Below are positions 53,645-62,838 of a stretch of DNA of 64,000 bases, piece by piece (position 1 is the first letter of the stretch; each line of letters starts with the position of its first letter). The notes beneath the pieces are model-generated. The model did no database searches and had not been told where the DNA came from. It saw only the letters and a list, made by a program, of their open reading frames with translations. This DNA comes from Dokdonella sp. (lineage in GTDB: Bacteria; Pseudomonadota; Gammaproteobacteria; Xanthomonadales; Rhodanobacteraceae). Location: contig JAHCAR010000018.1 in NCBI GenBank assembly GCA_019634795.1, forward strand, positions 1 through 64,000, given 5' to 3'. The position numbers were made by a program, and so were the translations under genes.

Positions 53645-55159
53645 TCAGAGCGGTCCGCCGAGTTCGGCATCCTTGAAACTGCGCGGACTCAATTGCCGGG
53701 TCATGCGATAGACGCCTTCGCGGACGATGCGGTTCATCCGGATATCGATGATGGTCGTCTCGTTCGGCGCGATCAGCGGCAGCAGGTTCGCGACATCGGC
53801 CTCGAGTTCGGCCATCCAGTATTCGACATAGTGCTCGCCATCGCGCGGCACGATGCGCAGTCCGTATGGCGGCCTCGGCACCAGCGCCTTGCGCGCGATT
53901 TCGCCCGGCTTCCTGCCCGGGATGGCTGGGCAGCCGGTCAGAGTGGCGTGATTGAGGAAGAACGAGAGGTTGCCCGAGCGCCTGTTCAACTGCCGATCGG
54001 CGAGGAAGTTTTCGGGCAACTGGTTGGGGTCGTGGTTCGGCCCGGCAGTCAGCAACACCTTGACGTCGGGTGCGCCGATGCCGCGCGAATCGAGCAGGCG
54101 AAAGACCACCATCGCATGCGGGTCGTGGATGTATTCGCGATCGGGCAGCACCGGCACGTGTTCGACCTCGAGCCGGTTGGCGACATCCTGGTGGGCGCTG
54201 TTCTCGCTTTCGAATTCGCCGCAGAGCTTTGCGTAGCCCGCGGCGTCCGAAATCGCAAGACAGCGCAGGATCGCATCGACCGTCGCATCCGTGGCTTCGT
54301 CGTTGCGCACGCCGCGCATGATGCCCATGGCTTCGCCCGAATGGGCCTTGCCCGGCACGATCTTGAAGGCGGTCCACGCCGAGCGCTTAGCGGACACCTT
54401 GGTCAGCGATCGCAGGCGCTTGCGCGCCGAAGGCAAGGCTTCGCCTTCGACCAGCGCGGGCTGTTCAAGCACGATATGCGTGGCATTGAGATTCGCCGCG
54501 GCCAGCCGGACCACGCCATCGGAACCGATTTCGCCGGTGTACGGATTGACGAAGTCGTAGAGCTTGCGGTCGATGGCATCGCCGCTCAGCACGAACTGGA
54601 ACAGCGGTGTGGTCGATTCGACCAGCTTCAGGCGCGGATAGTCGTCGATCCAGCGCAGATTGAGTTCGCAGGATTCCGGGCTGCCGAGTTCGAGCCAGTC
54701 GAGTACGCCCTGGCCGGGCTCGACACCATTGAACCAGCTCTTGATCGCGCCGAGTCGCGACTTGCCGAGCTGGGCCAGCGCGGAACCGAAATTGGCCGGG
54801 GCCAACATCACCAGATGGCTCATCGGACATTCGGCCAGGCGCTTGGTCTGCAGATAGGTCCGGTCGAACCAGTCGCGGATCACCGGGCCGCCGGTCGAGT
54901 GCGTGATGCAGACGAATCGCCGCCCGGCACCCGCTTCGGCAAGCACGCCGGCCAGCGCGGCCTCGAAGCCGCGCGAAATATCCGGCAACCGGACCTCGTC
55001 GCGAAAGCTGATGTACTGGCCTAGGTACAGATGCTGCACATCGAGCTTAGGTCCGCCATTGCGCGCCGCCTCGGCCTTCAGGCGCGCCGGCAATCCGCCA
55101 TAGGTGTCGGTATTGGTAACGCTCCAGCCATGCACGAAAAGCACGAGCAATGCAGCCAT
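53645..55159 (-). CDS. Alpha/beta hydrolase (lipase-like) with a long C-terminal region
   Basis: A 504-residue protein without a signal peptide. The N-terminal 250 residues form an alpha/beta hydrolase: VLFVHGW (oxyanion), the nucleophile Ser88 in ITHSTGGPVIRDWF, and a late Asp/His pair not firmly placed. Residues about 290-504 form a separate domain (ECP-rich ATDATVDAILRCLAIS and the strand-rich HYVEYWMAELEADVANLLPL) that I do not recognise. Cytoplasmic lipase-like proteins of this size include effectors of type VI secretion, but no secretion genes are nearby. The upstream region is filled with repeats. Confidence 0.72.
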   Translation of the reverse strand: MAALLVLFVHGWSVTNTDTYGGLPARLKAEAARNGGPKLDVQHLYLGQYISFRDEVRLPDISRGFEAALAGVLAEAGAGRRFVCITHSTGGPVIRDWFDRTYLQTKRLAECPMSHLVMLAPANFGSALAQLGKSRLGAIKSWFNGVEPGQGVLDWLELGSPESCELNLRWIDDYPRLKLVESTTPLFQFVLSGDAIDRKLYDFVNPYTGEIGSDGVVRLAAANLNATHIVLEQPALVEGEALPSARKRLRSLTKVSAKRSAWTAFKIVPGKAHSGEAMGIMRGVRNDEATDATVDAILRCLAISDAAGYAKLCGEFESENSAHQDVANRLEVEHVPVLPDREYIHDPHAMVVFRLLDSRGIGAPDVKVLLTAGPNHDPNQLPENFLADRQLNRRSGNLSFFLNHATLTGCPAIPGRKPGEIARKALVPRPPYGLRIVPRDGEHYVEYWMAELEADVANLLPLIAPNETTIIDIRMNRIVREGVYRMTRQLSPRSFKDAELGGPL

Positions 55160-55991
55160 GATCGGACTCCTTGTCGATTTGCCGTGGATCGATACTCAGC
55201 GCCGCAAGATGCAACGGTCACCGTCAGCGGGCGAGGGACACCGCGCCGCAACATCGTCGCTCTTCCTGCTGCCGCCGGCGGGAAAAGTACTCGCGATTGC
55301 AGCATCTCCGTCTTCCTCCTTCTCCCGCTGGCGGGAGATGGTCCCGAAGGAGGATGAGGGAGGGCTCTTGACTCCGTCGCTCGTGACGATCTCGCTCCGC
55401 CCGACCACCCTCACCAGCCTGTCGGCAGCCTCTCCCGCCAGCGGGAGAGGCATTCCACACTGCAACCTCGCCGCGAGTCCCCTCCATTTTTCGCGGGAGA
55501 CCACCACTTCTTCTCCTACTCCCCGCTGGCGGAAGACCAACACTTCTTCTCCTTCTCCCGCTGGCGGGAGACCAAACGGCAGGACTGCCGTTTTGCGCAG
55601 CGTATGCTGCCCGGAGGGCGAGCACCATGGAGGGTGCGAGTTCAGGTGCCCGAAGGGGGATGAGGGTGGGCTCTTGATTCCGTCGCCCGTGACGACCCCG
55701 CTCCGCCCGACCACCCTCACCAGCCTGTCGGCAGCCTCTCCCGCCCGCGGGAGAGGCATTCCACATCGCAGCCTCGCCGCGAGTCCCCAGCCTTTCGCGC
55801 GAGACCAACACTTCTTCTCCTTCTCCCGCTGGCGGGAGACCAAACGGCAGGACCGCCGTTTTGCGCGGCGTATGCTGCCCGGAGCGCGAGCACCATGGAG
55901 GGTGCGGGTTCAGGTACCCGCAGGGCGGATGAGGGTGGTACTCCGAACCTGCACAGCAATCCATCCCACCCTGCGCGTCAGCGATCACGCC
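55160..55991. repeat. Repeat-rich intergenic region with palindromic CTCCCGC-GCGGGAG units
   Basis: Two direct copies of a unit of roughly 300 bases are visible: GATGAGGG... with the CCCGACCACCCTCACCAGCC stretch starts at about 55353 and 55659, and a third, shorter copy begins near 55928. Within them TCCCGCTGGCGGGAGA hairpins recur near 55322, 55557 and 55825, with CTCTCCCGCCAGCGGGAGAG near 55432 and a variant near 55738. An ACGGCAGGAC block and CACCATGGAGGGTGCG are also duplicated. There is no convincing gene; all open frames follow the repeats. It sits upstream of the hydrolase gene and behind the aldo/keto reductase gene. Confidence 0.8.
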
Positions 55992-56930
55992 TCAGGCATT
56001 TTCAACCGCTGCAATCAGCGAAGCGCGCTGCGCCGCATCGAGCATCGTCGCAACACCGGCCTTCAGATTGTCCGACTCGCGATCGGGTTTGCCGGTCGCC
56101 GGGATGACCACGGTCACAGCCGGGTCGCTGAGGGCGAAACGCAGGAACAACTGGGCCCAGGAAGTCGCGCCGACTTCGGCGGCCCAGCCGGGCAGGGCCT
56201 TGTCCTTGACCCGCGAGAACAGGTTGCCGTCGTCAAAATTGCGATTGGCCAGCACGGCGACGCCGAGATCGCGGGCCATCGGGAAGACGCGCTTTTCGGC
56301 ATCCCGGTGCGTCACCGAATAGTTGATCTGCAGGAAATCCGGTTTCGACTCGGCCACTGCATCGGCGAGGTCGTCCTGCGCGCGATCCAGATAGTGGGTC
56401 AGGCCGACATAGCGCACCTTGCCCTCGGCCTTGAGTTCACGGGCCAGGGCCAGCTGGGTCTTCCAGTCGCCGAGGTTGTGTACCTGGAGCAACTCGACAT
56501 GATCGGTCTGCAGGCGCTTTAGCGACGCATTGAACTGGGCAAGCCCGGCATCGCGCCCGACCACGCCCGACAGCTTGGTCGCAAGAAAGACCTTGTCGCG
56601 CATCTTCAGTTCAGCCAGCAGGTCACCGATCACGACTTCGGCCGTGCTGTAGGACGGCGACGTGTCGATCAGGCTCGCGCCCGCTGCAAGGAAACGCCTA
56701 AGCACCTCGCGGCGCGGATCACGCTCGGCGGCACTGCTGCCAATCTCGAAACTGCCCGAGGTGCCGAGGCCGATCACCGGGACCTGCTCGCCACTGGAGG
56801 GAATCCTGCGCGTTGCGATCGCGTCCTTCATCCCGGGCGCCGGCGTCGTGGCCAGAGCAAGCGGATTGTCGATCAGGGTGGCCGCGGCGGCGGCGATGGC
56901 GGTGCCGAGAAACTCGCGTCGATTGGTCAT
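55992..56930 (-). CDS. Aldo/keto reductase with Tat signal peptide
   Basis: A 312-residue NADP-dependent oxidoreductase of the aldo/keto reductase fold. A twin-arginine signal (TNRREFLGTAIAAAAATLI, RR at residues 4-5) directs export in folded form. The catalytic set Asp, Tyr, Lys is placed in LIDTSPSYSTAE (Asp and Tyr) and ATKLSG (Lys); LQVHNL carries the His. NADPH-binding VVIPATGKPD is near the end. The function is not specified. The ATG at 56930 is chosen since it begins the Tat motif. Confidence 0.88.
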   Translation of the reverse strand: MTNRREFLGTAIAAAAATLIDNPLALATTPAPGMKDAIATRRIPSSGEQVPVIGLGTSGSFEIGSSAAERDPRREVLRRFLAAGASLIDTSPSYSTAEVVIGDLLAELKMRDKVFLATKLSGVVGRDAGLAQFNASLKRLQTDHVELLQVHNLGDWKTQLALARELKAEGKVRYVGLTHYLDRAQDDLADAVAESKPDFLQINYSVTHRDAEKRVFPMARDLGVAVLANRNFDDGNLFSRVKDKALPGWAAEVGATSWAQLFLRFALSDPAVTVVIPATGKPDRESDNLKAGVATMLDAAQRASLIAAVENA

Positions 56931-57064
56931 GGCTTCACCTTTCGGGATTTCAGGCTTCCATAGTGTGCCCGCCAGGCGCTCCCGGGCAAACCCTGTCCAG
57001 AACGAAGGCTTCATGCACCCGCCGTTCGGTGTTTGTCACGAATGCCGGGTTCGCAGCGAAGTAG

Positions 57065-57085
57065 CCCAGTTTCCGCCAAACTGGG
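57065..57085 (+). other. Stem-loop in the rraA leader
   Basis: CCCAGTTT (57065-57072) pairs perfectly with AAACTGGG (57078-57085) around a 5-base loop. It ends 31 bases upstream of the rraA start codon and is not followed by a T-run, so it is more likely a leader structure or operator than a terminator. Confidence 0.45.
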
Positions 57086-57116
57086 ACCATGCGGACTGCT
57101 CAACCGAGGACTTCCC

Positions 57117-57614
57117 ATGAGCGCAACCACCCCCGATCTCTGCGATGCCAATCCCGATGAGGTACGCGTCGCCGATCCGATTTTTCGCAGCTACGGCGGT
57201 CGCGACTTCTTCGGTGGCCAGATCGTCACGGTCAAGTGCTTCGAGGACAACTCGAAGGTCAAGGAACTCGTCGCCACGCCGGGCAAGGGCAAGGTCCTGG
57301 TCGTCGACGGCGGCGGCTCGCTGCGCCGGGCCCTGCTCGGCGACCAGCTCGCCAGCCAGGCCGCGGCCAACGGCTGGGAAGGCATCCTGATCAACGGCTG
57401 CCTGCGCGACGTGCAAATCATCGCCACCCTCGACCTCGGCGTGCAGGCCCTGGCCAGTCATCCGATGAAAACCGAGAAGCGCGGTCTCGGCGAGGTTGAC
57501 GTTCCGGTGACCTTCGCCGGCCTCACCCTTCTGCCAGGCGAATGGCTCTATGCCGATGCCAACGGCATCCTCGTCTCGCCCTCCGCCCTCGAGCGGACTC
57601 CACGGATGGGCTGA
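57117..57614 (+). CDS. rraA: Ribonuclease E activity regulator RraA
   Basis: A 165-residue protein that binds RNase E and dampens mRNA turnover. The family features [66 protein letters not shown] and the [17 protein letters not shown] block are all there. The ATG at 57117 follows an AGGA box by 7 bases. The predicted length agrees with enteric RraA. No menA is adjacent, unlike in E. coli. Confidence 0.94.
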   Translation: MSATTPDLCDANPDEVRVADPIFRSYGGRDFFGGQIVTVKCFEDNSKVKELVATPGKGKVLVVDGGGSLRRALLGDQLASQAAANGWEGILINGCLRDVQIIATLDLGVQALASHPMKTEKRGLGEVDVPVTFAGLTLLPGEWLYADANGILVSPSALERTPRMG

Positions 57615-57766
57615 TCCACTCCTTCTTCGCTGGCCAGGCGGAATTGGGCCGCTCTTGGGGCAAGCCGTTGCAGAGACCCGTTTGGCCGGTTTTGGTTGTT
57701 GAATCCTTGTGGATTTTCGGTCTATTGACGGCACCCATGGTTCGGAATACGCTTCGCCGCATATAG

Positions 57767-57790
57767 GACTTCTATAGGGGTATAGAAGTC
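57767..57790. promoter_or_regulatory. Perfect inverted repeat upstream of the TIG protein gene
   Basis: GACTTCTATA (57767-57776) and TATAGAAGTC (57781-57790) are perfect complements around GGGG. The site is 118 bases upstream of the TIG start codon, in a 290-base region between rraA and that gene which has no supported coding sequence. With AT-rich centre arms it could be an operator; without a U-tract it is not a normal terminator. Confidence 0.45.
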
Positions 57791-57907
57791 GGCCCGGGTT
57801 CAATCCGCTTGTTCCCGGCGTGGATCGCCTTCCTCGAACGCATTGTTGATCGATCACGCCGAAGAGGGCATCGGGCCTCGGAGGCCGCTACGGCAGGACG
57901 CTGCAAA

Positions 57908-60900
57908 ATGAAGGGATTCAATCATCGCGCTCGCGCTCGTGCGAGTGCTGGCTTTTGCGGTATCGGGCTCGAGGCCGTCGTGCAAACACCTTCTTTCCGG
58001 GTGTTGCTCAGGTCACTTCTGGCACTTTCGTGCTTCTGGCTTCCGGCGCTGGCCCTCGGTGTCGCGCCGGTCATCACCGGAATCGCGCCCACCATTGGGG
58101 CAGCTGGCACGGTCGTGGTCATCACCGGCAGCGGCTTTGGTGGAACCCCCCAGCAGAATACCGTGGAGATTGGCGGCCTGGCGCGAGTCATCGAAGCCTC
58201 ATCGAATCAATTGACCGCCATCGTTCCAGCCAATCCTGCGAGCGGCAAGGTGAGAGTCACCGTCGATGGGGCGTGGACTCAGAGTGCAGACACCTTCGTC
58301 GTGCCGCCCGTGGTCGCCAACCTGAGCCCCGGTCGGGCATTGCCGGGAACGCCGGTCTTGATCAGGGGTAAGAACTTCAGTCCAAGCACCTCAGGAAACA
58401 CGGTCAGATTCAATGGCATACCGTCGGCGGTGACGTCTGCAAGCACCATTGAGTTGCGGACCACGGTACCCGCCGGCGCGACTTCCGGTGTTGTCGAGGT
58501 ATTCAATGGCGCACTGACCGGAACCAGCGCATGGCCTTTCGAAGTCCTGCCAACAGCCCTGAGCATCGATGGCTTTACGCCCGGCACCGGTCCGGTCGGC
58601 TCGACGATCACGCTGAAGGGAAATTATTTCGGCTCGACGATTTCGGCCAATCAGGTCTCGCTCAACGGTATTCCGGCGACCATTACAGCTGCTTCCTACA
58701 CTTCGCTTTCAGTCGTCGTGCCGAACGGCGCCACCTCGGGGCCGCTTTCCCTGACTGTTGCCGGCCAGACGATCACTACCGGAAATTCGTTTCAGGTGAC
58801 CGAGACGGGCACTCCGCTGTTGGCCGAAGGGCCAACCATTTCTGTGGCCATGCCCGCAGGGCAGTACGTGGATCTGCCGTTCAGCGCCATGGCCGGAGAG
58901 AATCTCGGCCTCGGTGTGACGGCAGTCGTGCAGGCGCCGGCTTCAAGCTCGAAGAAGCCTACCATCTCCGTGCTCAAGCCAGACAACACGGTATTCAAGA
59001 CGCTGACGTGTGTTTCCTTTTGCGCGCTGGATCTCTCTGCCATGCCGGTCTCGGGTACCTACACGGTCAGGGTATTCGCCAACAATCCGACCTCGACATT
59101 GAGTGCTCAGGTCGCATTGACTCGGGCCATAGAAACCGTTCTCACGTCCGGACAGCCCGTTTCCCTGCATATGGATCGGGTCGGTCGCATTTCCAGAGTC
59201 CGCTTCGACGGGACGGCGGGTGAGAGCAGGGCGCTGGAACTGGTCCGAAGCACTGACCCCCTGGTGCGCATGAGCAATCGGGTCGAAGTACGGCGAGCCG
59301 ATGGCAGCTATCTCTATTCGGAAGGCGCTGCGGTCTATTGCGCCAGCAATTGCCCAGGGTTCTATCTGTTGCAAAACTTGCCCGATACGAACACCTACAC
59401 CTTGATCGTCCAGCAATCGGACGCCTGGAGCGAGGACCTGCAGGTCAAGCTGATCGAGCCCACGCCACTTGAGGTTGACGGTCCTTCCATTCCGGCACAG
59501 GCCAATTTTTCCTACCAGATGGGATTGTTTTCGTTTCCTGCTCTTGCCGGGCAGCGGCTCGATCTCGGCATCATCGTTCCCATATCGGCGAATTTCCTCA
59601 CCAACGTCTTTTCCGGCAACTGGGTTCGGGTCAGCGTGTTCGATCCTCTTGGTAGCAGGGTTTCCGAAACACCCGCGTGTGAATCGCTGACCGGGCAATT
59701 CAATTCATGGGACTACTCCGAAGCCGGCTGCGCGGTCGCGATCAAGAACGTGCCTTCCGACGGCAACTACACGGTTGTCATCCGGGATATCCATCCATCG
59801 TTTGCGACCGTCGAACCGACCCGATTTGTCGCGACCGTTTCCACGCCCTACGTCGCTGCCACGTCCGTGGACGGTCCGGAAGTTTCGTTGAATCTGAACC
59901 GGCCAGGCCAGGCCGGGCTGGTGACCTTTGATGGCATCGTTGGCCAGAACCTCCAGTTCCGCGGCGGTGCCGACTACAACAATGCGGCCTACTTTCCATT
60001 AACGGCATACCAGCCCAACGCGGCCGTTCTGCTTGCGTTCCCTCCGGCGAGCACGTCGGGGGCGGTGGACCTTCCCACGCTGCCGACCACGGGCACCTAC
60101 ACGCTCGAAGAAAGTGCCCAGGGCAGGAAGATCTTTGATCGTCCTTTGCACATCCCGGTCAATATCAGCACGTTGCAGAATTGCGGCGAACGGGCAGGCG
60201 CGATCGCGACGATGACAACGTTCAATAGTGTCGTTCCTGCCCAGGTTGTTCTTGATTCGAACTTCACCGTGAGTGCCTCCGTCACTCCGAGCAACGGCGT
60301 CTGTGGCAATGCGGTCGGTACCATGAAGGTAACCGTGCAGGGCGTTGGAAACTTCTGCACCTACGAAGTGCCTTCGCAAAGCAGTTGTTCGCTCACCGCC
60401 ACCCAGGCCGGCGTGAAAACCCTCAGCTTGCAGTTCATCCCCGCCGACACCACGATGTTCGCTACAAGCTCCGTGAACGCCAGCAACGCAGTTACCGTCG
60501 TCAAGAAGCCGGTCAGCGTCACCATCGTCAGTGTTTCGCCCGAGCCTATGGAAGCTGGGCAGTCTCTGACCACCGTTGTTGACGTCGTTCCGATGCCGAG
60601 TGCAACGCCGGCACCGACCGGCCTCGTGTATGTCAACGACAGCAGCGGCCGGAGTTGCAGCTTCAATCTTCCTGCAACCAGCTGCAGCATGATTGTCACA
60701 GTGGCAGGTATCCGGTCCCTTACTGCGACGTACTACGGCGATTCGATTTACTCTTCACTGGCGTCCGCTGCGGTACAGCATACTGTTCGGCCGCAGCCAC
60801 CCACCATTACCCAGTTCACACCGACGTCCGGACTCGTGGGTTCAAACGTCACGATCACGGGTACTAATTTCCTCTCTCCGTTTGGGGGTACCTCCGTATC

Positions 60901-62833
60901 GTTCAATGGAACAGTAGCGGCCGTGTCTTCGGCCACGGATACTCGACTCGTCGCGGTAGTACCCAACACGGCCACTTCCGGCCCCATCCAGGTAGCAGTT
61001 GCCGACCGCTCGGTGACCACCGCTTCGAATTTCACCGTCACAATCCCGCCGCCGCCGACCATCACGAGTTTCACTCCGGCCAGCGGACTCTACGGTGCGA
61101 GCGTGACCATCAACGGTGCCAATTTCATCGGCAATACGTCAGGCAACATCGTTGCGTTCAACGGCGTTCAGGCCGCTGTCACCTCGGCGACGACGACCCG
61201 GATTATCGCCAAGGTTCCCAACTGGTCCACCACAGGGCGCATCACCGTATCCGTAGCCGGTCGCACGGCGACGAGTGCGACGAACTTTACGGTCACCTCC
61301 CCGTATCCCTCGCCCATTGTCGCTTCGTTTTCGCCGACCAGCGGCGTCGTCGGCACGCCGGTGACGATCACGGGCCAGGGTTTCACGACAGCCAGCGTTG
61401 CCGCCAATGGCGTCGCATTCAACGGCCGGCCCGCCTTTGTCACCCAGGCCACTGCCACGCAACTGGTCGCCCTGGTGCCGAGCGGCGCCACCACGGGCCC
61501 CATTTCCGTGACCGTGAATGGCCAGACGGGAACCAGCGCCGCTTCGTTCACGGTCATCCCGGCCGGTACCGAGGTCGCTGCCGTTTCGATAGCGTCCGTC
61601 GACGCCGAACCCTCGATCGCAGGCCAGTCTTTCACCATCCATATTGCCGTGACACCGGAATCCCCGACCGGGCCTACGCCGACCGGTTCGGTGACCGTCA
61701 GCGATGGCGTCTACGGGTGCCTGATCACCCTGCCGGCCACCACGTGCACCGCAATGCAGTCCGAACCCGGCGATTCCACCCTGTTCGCCTGGTACACCGG
61801 CGATGAGACCTATGCATCCGCCTTCTCGCCAGACTTCACCCACATCACCAATCCCGCCAATTCAACCGAAATCTGCGGATTTGCTCCAAACACCGTGCCC
61901 AACGATCCGCCAGGATTCGTCCCGATCACCCAGTTGAGCGGGGCTGTCTACACCGCCGGCCAGAGCCGGAACATCATCGGAACGGGCGCATTGAGTGTGA
62001 CTTTCGACTCGCCACTTGACGGCGCATCGACGCCGAACGGAATCATTGATGTCGCGGGATCCTTCAATGGTCCGGTCAATACCGGTATCACCGTCAATGG
62101 ACTACTCGCGCAGACAGTGAATGGTCGCTTCCTCGTGCCCAACGTGCGCTTGGCACCGGGAACCAACAGCCTCGAAGCTGTCGCAACGACCTTGCCCGGA
62201 CTGACGGCCACGGCCTCGATTTCGGTCACGCGCAGCGGAAGCGAGCCGCCCGTATCGTTCCATGCCGAGCAAAATATTGGCATGGCGCCAAGCTTGATTC
62301 CGCTCGATCTGGATGTCGGCGAGGCACTGTCAGGCAGCAATCTGCAACGCATCCGAATCGATACCGACGGCGACGGCGTGTTCGACTACACCTATTCCAC
62401 GCTTCAGCAGTGGCCGCCATCGTTCGCCTACCAGAAGCCGGGACTGTTCAAGGCGCTGGTTGAGGTCACCAGCAGCGGGGGGCAGGTTTACACCGCTTCG
62501 CAATGGCTACTGATTCGCAGCATGGCGGTCGAGCGGGGCGCACTCTGTGACATCTACGGTTACCTGAAGGCCAAGCTTATGCTCGCAGACTCCGTCGCAT
62601 CGAGCCTCGCATTTGCAGCGTCGGTGCGTCCGGAATACCTGAACAGCTTCACCCAGATCGGTGCGGATCTCCCATCGCTCGCGCCCGAGTTGGGGACCAT
62701 CGTCAGCGGCTTTGCCGGTCCCACCTATGCGGAACTGCTCGTCATGCGCGACAACCCGGACCAGACCCGCAATGGGTTCCACGTGCATATGGTCCAGGAC
62801 GCCGATGGTGTCTGGCGAATTTCGGGGATGTGA
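57908..62833 (+). CDS. Giant exported IPT/TIG domain protein
   Basis: A 1641-residue protein. A long signal region ends in a hydrophobic core (VLLRSLLALSCFWLPALALG, near residues 30-50). Three IPT/TIG domains follow (about residues 53-130, 131-213, 216-298), then four beta-sandwich segments resembling PPC domains (to about 750), two Ig-like domains (about 760-960), three more TIG domains (about 964-1215), another Ig-like domain, and a C-terminal region with a calcium-like DTDGDGVFDYTYS near residue 1480. TIG domains each show the TxxxVTITGxxF pattern. Large multi-domain proteins of this type act in adhesion or as extracellular scaffolds. The ATG at 57908 follows weak signals. Confidence 0.78.
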   Translation: MKGFNHRARARASAGFCGIGLEAVVQTPSFRVLLRSLLALSCFWLPALALGVAPVITGIAPTIGAAGTVVVITGSGFGGTPQQNTVEIGGLARVIEASSNQLTAIVPANPASGKVRVTVDGAWTQSADTFVVPPVVANLSPGRALPGTPVLIRGKNFSPSTSGNTVRFNGIPSAVTSASTIELRTTVPAGATSGVVEVFNGALTGTSAWPFEVLPTALSIDGFTPGTGPVGSTITLKGNYFGSTISANQVSLNGIPATITAASYTSLSVVVPNGATSGPLSLTVAGQTITTGNSFQVTETGTPLLAEGPTISVAMPAGQYVDLPFSAMAGENLGLGVTAVVQAPASSSKKPTISVLKPDNTVFKTLTCVSFCALDLSAMPVSGTYTVRVFANNPTSTLSAQVALTRAIETVLTSGQPVSLHMDRVGRISRVRFDGTAGESRALELVRSTDPLVRMSNRVEVRRADGSYLYSEGAAVYCASNCPGFYLLQNLPDTNTYTLIVQQSDAWSEDLQVKLIEPTPLEVDGPSIPAQANFSYQMGLFSFPALAGQRLDLGIIVPISANFLTNVFSGNWVRVSVFDPLGSRVSETPACESLTGQFNSWDYSEAGCAVAIKNVPSDGNYTVVIRDIHPSFATVEPTRFVATVSTPYVAATSVDGPEVSLNLNRPGQAGLVTFDGIVGQNLQFRGGADYNNAAYFPLTAYQPNAAVLLAFPPASTSGAVDLPTLPTTGTYTLEESAQGRKIFDRPLHIPVNISTLQNCGERAGAIATMTTFNSVVPAQVVLDSNFTVSASVTPSNGVCGNAVGTMKVTVQGVGNFCTYEVPSQSSCSLTATQAGVKTLSLQFIPADTTMFATSSVNASNAVTVVKKPVSVTIVSVSPEPMEAGQSLTTVVDVVPMPSATPAPTGLVYVNDSSGRSCSFNLPATSCSMIVTVAGIRSLTATYYGDSIYSSLASAAVQHTVRPQPPTITQFTPTSGLVGSNVTITGTNFLSPFGGTSVSFNGTVAAVSSATDTRLVAVVPNTATSGPIQVAVADRSVTTASNFTVTIPPPPTITSFTPASGLYGASVTINGANFIGNTSGNIVAFNGVQAAVTSATTTRIIAKVPNWSTTGRITVSVAGRTATSATNFTVTSPYPSPIVASFSPTSGVVGTPVTITGQGFTTASVAANGVAFNGRPAFVTQATATQLVALVPSGATTGPISVTVNGQTGTSAASFTVIPAGTEVAAVSIASVDAEPSIAGQSFTIHIAVTPESPTGPTPTGSVTVSDGVYGCLITLPATTCTAMQSEPGDSTLFAWYTGDETYASAFSPDFTHITNPANSTEICGFAPNTVPNDPPGFVPITQLSGAVYTAGQSRNIIGTGALSVTFDSPLDGASTPNGIIDVAGSFNGPVNTGITVNGLLAQTVNGRFLVPNVRLAPGTNSLEAVATTLPGLTATASISVTRSGSEPPVSFHAEQNIGMAPSLIPLDLDVGEALSGSNLQRIRIDTDGDGVFDYTYSTLQQWPPSFAYQKPGLFKALVEVTSSGGQVYTASQWLLIRSMAVERGALCDIYGYLKAKLMLADSVASSLAFAASVRPEYLNSFTQIGADLPSLAPELGTIVSGFAGPTYAELLVMRDNPDQTRNGFHVHMVQDADGVWRISGM

Positions 62834-62838
62834 TTGCC

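Noticed and set aside
55196-55988. Minus-strand open frames across the palindromic repeats
   Set aside because: Two frames encode the same repeat words (AGEGGRAER) in step with the DNA duplication and have no homology-like features; treated as repeat shadow.
57065-57085. A terminator for the gene before rraA
   Set aside because: There is no T-run after the stem, and the preceding gene runs on the other strand.
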